NCBI GenBank assembly: GCA_030280995.1
Contig: JASXTE010000011.1
Location: 17,440,603 to 17,504,602, forward strand
Length of the DNA: 64,000 bases
Direction of reading: 5' to 3'
From: Hemileia vastatrix
Lineage: Eukaryota; Basidiomycota; Pucciniomycetes; Pucciniales; Zaghouaniaceae
Every line of letters starts with the position of its first letter. The first letter of the stretch is position 1. The position numbers were made by a program, and so were the translations under genes. The notes under the pieces were generated by a model, which saw only the letters and a list, made by a program, of their open reading frames with translations, made no database searches and had not been told where the DNA came from. Positions 58,500 through 64,000 of the stretch are shown here, in pieces.

Positions 58500-59420
58500 A
58501 GAAAAAAGAAAAAGAAATTTTATATAGTTCTATCTTGAATGTTTGTTAATTTTGTTGTTTTTTATTTTTTGTATTGAAATTAATTTTTTTTAAGGAAAAG
58601 AAGAATTTGAAATTGAGAGAAGAAGATGAAAGAAAATTTTTAAAACTTTACTTTTTTCTTTTAATTTTTTTAATTCAAATTAAAGAAAAGAGAAAAAGGA
58701 AAGAAGGAAAAAAAATTGTTTTAAAAGAAATATTTTATAAGAGAAAAAAAAAGATGCATTTTGAAAAAGAAATTTTATCGGATAAGAAAAATTAAAAAGA
58801 ATGATAACAAAGAAAATTTATTTATATTTTCAGGCGTAATAAGAAGAAGGAATTGAGTTGTATCATGAAGATATTGATGTTTTGAGAATTGATTGATTTA
58901 AGAGAAAAAAGAAGAAAAATAAAAGAAATAAAAAATGAAATTTTGAGTTTTGAAGAAAGATAAAATTGAATTGAGATTGAATTGTAGTTATTGAAAATTA
59001 CAAAAAGAACAATTGATAAAAAAGGAAACATAATTTTATGTAGTAAGATTTAGAGAAAAGGAAATTTTGAATTAGTTTTATTTAATTTAATTTTATTTGA
59101 TTTTCATATTTATTTTATTTCATCTTATTATTATTTTATTTTTTTAAAATTTTTTAAATTTTAGTTTAATTTTGATTTGTTTAAGTATTTAGAAGTTTTT
59201 AGAAAAGAAATGAAATTAAAGAAAATATATGAAATTTAAATTGATTTAGACAGAAACATAAAAAAAAGAAAAGATAGAAATTATATGAAATTTAAAATTG
59301 ATTTAGATGAAAATTAAAAGAAAGAAAAATGTTTAAAAGATTTTAATGAAAGATAAACTAAATTTAGGGTTTAGTTTTTTTAGTTTGTTTTATGTGAAAA
59401 GCTTTTAAAAGTTCAGGGCA
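58500..59420. other. AT-rich spacer of C
   Basis: No gene. GAAAAAGAAA runs as in B's spacer; short lysine-rich frames here are compositional. Confidence 0.65.
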
Positions 59421-59429
59421 GTTTGAAAC

Positions 59430-60028
59430 ATTGATGGCAGGTTAACAAGATGTTCTTTTGAGTCATCAAGGTAGCATTCCCATTCCACAAGGTATTAATG
59501 TTTCCCCTTGCTCCTTCTTGAATCAAGAATACAACTTACTTACCACTCTAGATGATCTTTTACTTTGACTGGTTCCGGAGGGGCTTGGTTCTTTCCTGGG
59601 TATATTTCTTGAGAAAGTTACAGAAGAGATACATGAAGGACAGAATAAATTGTTTTACATTTTAAAGGTAACTTGAGTCAAAATGAATTTTCAGAAACTT
59701 CTGCATCAATTTTAAATAGACCCAAGCACTTTTCTGATATTTGTCTTGATGGTGGAGTTGTTAAAATATTATTAGAGTCAAGCCATAGGTTATTTCCTGG
59801 CTCAAAAGGTGGAGCAGATTTTCAATTTTTGTTGGCCTGTTTCTTATATCTTAAATTAACCTCCTCAAGTTTAGATTGGAGTTTTCTGTGAAGTCATGAA
59901 ATGGTTCAAAGATAATGTTCTTCTGGATAGTTCATTCCTACATGAATCGGATTGAGTCAAGGATATTTTTTATAGATTGTTTTTAAAGGAGATTTGTTTG
60001 TTGAAGAATGTTTTAGAAAGACTCTTAC
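59430..60028 (-). pseudogene. Integrase tail and chromodomain of C
   Basis: Minus-strand sequence parallel to 5700-6300 of B (same order: TTCCGGAGG proline region, CCCAAGCA segment, GATAATGTTC). No long open frame. It ends at the LTR of G. Confidence 0.7.
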
Positions 60029-61330
60029 TGTCAGCTGGTTGTCTAGAAGAAGGAGATTAAGAGGGAAAGATGAAGAGGAGGAAAAAGAAGATATAAAGAA
60101 AAGGTTTTACAAAGGATGAAAGAAATGAAATTAATAAAAGAATTGATTAATTTAAAAGAGATGCAACAACTATTTCTTAAGATTGACACAACGGTGAGGT
60201 TTTATTTATTTATAATATATTTATTTAAGTAAGAACTATCTTCAATTCATGGCAAACAATTACTATTATTAAAAGACTTACTGAAACTTTAGAATATTTA
60301 TTTACTTTTTAAATTAGACTTATAATACTAATAAAAATAAAATAAACATGTTGTATTTATTTAAAAATATGTTAAAATTTGAGTGTAATAAGTGATGAGG
60401 CTACAGGGGGTTACCCAACGCCTTTATATTGGAAAGGGGCCCTCTGAAGCGTGAAAATAAAGTATATACAAAGAGTAGTAAAAATATAAAAAGAATTGAA
60501 TGATTCTGAGTAAGTATAAAGGGAGATATGACACAATTAACTAAAAGACATGAGTTAGAGCCTAAATATCCACCAATTTAATCCCAAAAAGTTACCATAA
60601 AATTAGTGAATAATTAAATAAGTTTGAGACGCATCAAAATAATTAAATTAATTTAAAACATGTCTTATAATCTTTTTAAAGAATAACCAATTTAAGTGAA
60701 ACATGAAAATAACTTAGTTTAACACGTGAAAAATAATGTAATTAATTAATTTAGTATAAAACATGAATAATAAATTATTTCAATTAATTTTTTTTAATGT
60801 AATAATTAATTTAATTTAAAACAAATACTTATTATAAAAACATTACTAATTTTTAGGATGAAACATTAATAATATATTTAAATAATTTTTTTAACTTGTT
60901 TAATATTTTGATGACACAATTAGGAATCCAAAAGGCGCCCAATATTATTGTTTAATAACATATGTAAGGTTTTATTTAATATATAAATTTAATTGATTAA
61001 TTTAATTACATTATAAGTTAATTTTATACTTATAATTATAATATATATTTATAATTAATTAATTATTAATTAATATTTATTAAATACATCAAAATGCGCC
61101 ATAATTTATAGAATATAATATTTATTATGCTTAATTTAAATGTATATAATTTATATAATAATGAAATTAATATAATACTTATTTTATATATATTTAATGA
61201 AATACTTATATCATTTTAGTATTCAATATAATATTAATTTATATACATAATAAGCATATTTTTACGCCCTCTTTTGGTTCCAGTAAATTTACATAGCATT
61301 TGCTGGGCTCCTGGTATAGCCTGGCTGACA
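60029..61330 (-). repeat. 3' LTR of G
   Basis: 1302 bp, TGTCAG to GCCTGGCTGACA, very AT-rich (TTAATTAATTTA runs around 60,600-61,250). Confidence 0.75.
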
Positions 61331-61406
61331 CTCCCTCATTCTAAAAAAACAATAAAAACTGCTAAGATCTTTTCTTTATATACTTTTTTAACAGAGTAGG
61401 AATATT

Positions 61407-63004
61407 TTATATTTCCTTACACGGTATCCATGCATCATGTTCAGATGATTTTTTCTTATATCTCAATAAATATTCAGTAACTCTTTCAGAAGTGATAATT
61501 CTATCATTGAGAATTTTATCAATTTCTGCAGTTTCTGTGACTTCCTGAGAGTTTTTCATAGGTCTTCCCCTTCTTTTGGGAAATAAGTCACAGTTGTAAG
61601 TATAAGGTTTAAGCAAAGAAATGGGAAAAACAGGATGTTTCCTATCATATGGAGAATACAATACTACTTCTACTGCATTCTCTCCAACCATTCTTTTAAC
61701 AAAAATGGTCCCACAAAAGGATCTTTTAATTTTTTGTTACCTTGTAGATTGAAATGGAAAGTAGATATCAAAACTTCATCACCCTTGTTAAATGTGTATT
61801 CTTTATGGGATTTATCCCATCTCTTCTTTTCATATTCAAATGCTTTATCAATACAGCTTTGAGCATGTTTTCTGCATAGCTGTTGAATTTGAATAAAAGA
61901 TTTTACACCAGGGTGTAGTTACAAAGTAGGTAATTTATTATTGAGAATTTGAGCAGGAGTGTTTGTGACATAACCTAACCAAAGCTCAAAAGGCTTTTTC
62001 TCAGTGACAGAATGAAAAGTGCTATTATAATCAAATTCAAGACCAGGCAATAGAGTGACCCAGTCATGAGTAAATCTGTCATTGTCTTTATATTTTAATC
62101 CAAAGGCACAATACCTTCTAATCATATCTTCCACAGTTTGAATCATTCTTTCAGCTAGACCATCAGTCTGAGGATGGTGAGCTGTAGACAAATTTAACTC
62201 ACAGCCACAAATATCCATCAAAGAGTTCCAAAACTCAGATGTAAATTTTGGATCTCTATCAGAGATAATGGCTTTTGGAAAACCAATAATATTAAACATG
62301 TAAGACCACCATAAGAAAGCTAATTCTTTGGTGGATACATCTTTGTGGGTTGGAATAAATTTGCACATTTTTGTGAATCTATCTACTATTACCCAACAAG
62401 AGTTATAACTGTCTTTACTTGCTACAGGAAGACCAGTGACTAAATCCATGTTAATGATTCTCCAAGGACAATCAGGTGCTTCAATATGTTGTAACAATCC
62501 TGCTATTTTACCTGTTAATCTTTTATATTTTTGCCAAGAATCACAAGATTCAACATACAATTTAGTATCTTCAGACATATTAACCCACCAAGCAGTGTTT
62601 TTGACTCTGATAATGGTACATTCAAGATCAAAATGTCCTGCTAATATATCATCATGACATAGTTTTAATATGGTTTCTTTCATGGAAGGAGGGATAAAAA
62701 TGACATTGGTAAGTTTTCTCCTGTAGTAAATATAACCATCATCAATGGAAAACTTTTTTTTATTCAAAGAACTCTGGTACTTTGGAGGAAGAGTTTTTAT
62801 CAATGCTTGGATAGAAGCATTCATTGGATCATTCAAGATTGTAACCAATTTATTTAAATCAGAATCTTTTTCATATAAATCCAAAATTAATTGTAACAGT
62901 TCCTCTCCCATATCCACAATGTATATACCATGCATATGCACTGTATCATCTTCAGGTACATAGGCTGGGTTGGGCACATCATTTGGAAGAGGTAATCGGG
63001 ACAA
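61407..63004 (-). pseudogene. Integrase and chromodomain of G
   Basis: Frame 63,004-61,919 (361 residues) carries the zinc finger (HDDILAGHFDLECT, then CDSWQKYK, where the final Cys of the finger is Trp), then NMDLVTGLP, ISDRDPKF and HPQTDGLAER with all three catalytic residues. Frame 61,691-61,407 has the tail and chromodomain-like end (TAEIDKILNDR, VTEYLLRYKKKS, DAWIPCKEI). A stop and frameshift at 61,918-61,690 separate them. It is the best-preserved integrase core in the window, apart from the zinc ligand. Confidence 0.85.
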
Positions 63005-64000
63005 AATATCAACATTTGAATGAAAATTTTCAGCCCTGTGAATAATAGCTATTCATCCTCTGTATTCTTGAACAGCTAGTTGACATCTAAACATATTTCT
63101 ATTTGGTGTTTTCAAAATTAAGAGGGATCTCACAACACTGCAATCAGTAACTAATTCAAACTTTTGATCATATAAATAATAATTAAGCTTTTCTAAAGCC
63201 CATACAACTTCTAAGCACTCTAGTTGAGTGGCACCATATTTCAATTGAATTTTTCTTAAGGTTCTTGAAACATAACAGATTACTACTCTGAAACTTTTTC
63301 ATTAATAATTTGTTTTTGATGAAGAGCAGCTCCACGGCCAATAAATCTTGCATCTGTACAAAGAACAAAAGGCTTATTAAAGTCTAAAAGTGCAAAGATT
63401 CGAGCTGACATTAAACATCTTTTTAATGTATCAAAAGCTCTTTGACTGTCCTCATTCCATATATAAGCTAAATCTTTTATTGTGGTTTGGTAAGTGGTAA
63501 GGCAATGACTTGATAATTTTTTATGTATTGTCTATAGTAGCCACAAATTCACAAATAACTCTGTATTTCTTTTACAGGAGTTGGTGCTGGCACATTTTGG
63601 ATAGCAGAAACATTTTCTTTGTCTACACAGATCTGTAAGCCAGACACAACATGACCCAGGACTTTTAAGGATTGAAAACCAAATTTTCACTTTTTTAAGG
63701 ATAAAGTAATGTTATCATCCATTTTCTGGAAGAATTTATTCAAGTGTTGTAAATGTTCATCAAAAGTTTTAGAAAAAACTATGATGTCATCAATATAAAC
63801 CATTAACCAACCTTCAATTATTTCTTGATGAAATGTCTTATCCATAACTCTTTGGAATACTGAAGGGGCATTTTTAGGGCCAAAAGGCATCCTAACATAT
63901 TTGTAAATTCCCATATGGGTTTCAATTAGCAAAAAAATTTGGGAAGACTGTTCAACAGGTATTTGATGATAACCTTTATTCCGATCCAGACAGCTTATGA
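63005..64000 (-). pseudogene. RNase H and reverse transcriptase of G (partial)
   Basis: 63,932-63,687 has MGIYKYVRMPFGPKNAPSVFQ and the catalytic MVYIDDIIVFSKT. The RT N-terminal side (LDRNKGYHQIPV) continues to the window edge. Connection and RNase H pieces (AYIWNEDSQRAFD type near 63,450; KYGATQLECLEVVWALEKLNYYL and TDCSVVRSLL at 63,244-63,053) follow with several stops and shifts. Confidence 0.82.

Larger units (their letters stand above)
53889..60028 (-). mobile_element. Element C (A/B family): integrase tail, antisense gene, 3' LTR
   Basis: Minus-strand relative of A and B. From right to left: integrase tail/chromodomain (60,028-59,430), AT-rich spacer, antisense gene (57,465-58,496, plus strand) and 3' LTR (57,328-53,889, enlarged by a 2.66-kb insertion). 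Its LTR edge is flanked by GCTTG, the same five bases that follow A. Element G interrupts it at 60,029. Confidence 0.8.
60029..64000 (-). mobile_element. Ty3/gypsy element G, 3' half
   Basis: 3' LTR 60,029-61,330 followed on the right by chromodomain, integrase, RNase H and RT in minus orientation; it runs off the window within the RT. The proteins resemble T1/T2, but the LTR is different. The left flank is CTTAC. A purine tract precedes the LTR on the element strand (complement of CTCCCTCATT at 61,331-61,340). Confidence 0.85.

Noticed and set aside
58574..58795. Lysine/glutamate-rich frame
   Set aside because: Compositional artefact of the purine-rich spacer of C.

Overview
The window reads as the transposon graveyard of an AT-rich fungal nuclear genome. 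Short GT..AG introns (57-66 bp), chromodomain Ty3/gypsy elements, a PIF/Harbinger transposon and a Tet-like 2OG-Fe(II) oxygenase gene all point to Basidiomycota. A large-genome rust fungus (Pucciniales, Austropuccinia-like) fits best, but that is inference from gene types and no marker gene is present. I see no rRNA, tRNA or CRISPR, and only one weak candidate for a host gene.

Left half (1-28,719). A plus-strand chromodomain Ty3 element (A, 1-4,574) ends in its 3' LTR and abuts a minus-strand relative (B, 4,575-28,719) in the middle of B's accessory gene, so A probably sits inside B. B is opened twice more. A second Ty3 family (T1, 6,401-14,952, duplication CTTTC) lies in its integrase. Element F (15,681-24,476, duplication TCGT) lies between its RNase H and integrase. 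F has lost nearly all its coding capacity and holds about 6 kb of tandem repeats with a ~610-bp monomer and near-perfect palindromes. A solo LTR (21,807-22,633, duplication CTCAC) sits inside that array. B itself interrupts a short open frame at 28,720-28,829 that may be the first exon of a host gene.

Middle (28,720-46,216). About 1 kb of non-repetitive, more GC-balanced DNA is followed by T2 (29,804-46,211), a sister of T1. T2 carries in its gag/protease region a complete PIF/Harbinger element (34,662-41,310) with 32-bp perfect terminal inverted repeats. The Harbinger element encodes a Myb/SANT-like accessory protein, a two-exon DDE transposase and, between them, a Tet-like 2OG-Fe(II) dioxygenase. 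T2's 5' end has a tandem LTR-LTR structure that looks like a nested insertion collapsed by recombination.

Right part (46,217-64,000). A Ty1/copia element (46,484-51,460, 147-bp LTRs) is split by a T-family solo LTR (duplication GATCT). After a 255-bp MITE comes a deep nest: E (plus) holds D (minus), D holds C (minus, A/B family), and C holds a 2.66-kb long-inverted-repeat element in its 3' LTR and a further Ty3 element (G) in its integrase region.

The A/B/C family shares a spliced gene on the antisense strand between the chromodomain and the 3' LTR. Its reading frame and intron position persist in diverged copies. This antisense gene, the Harbinger-borne dioxygenase and the 610-bp palindromic array are the most interesting items here.
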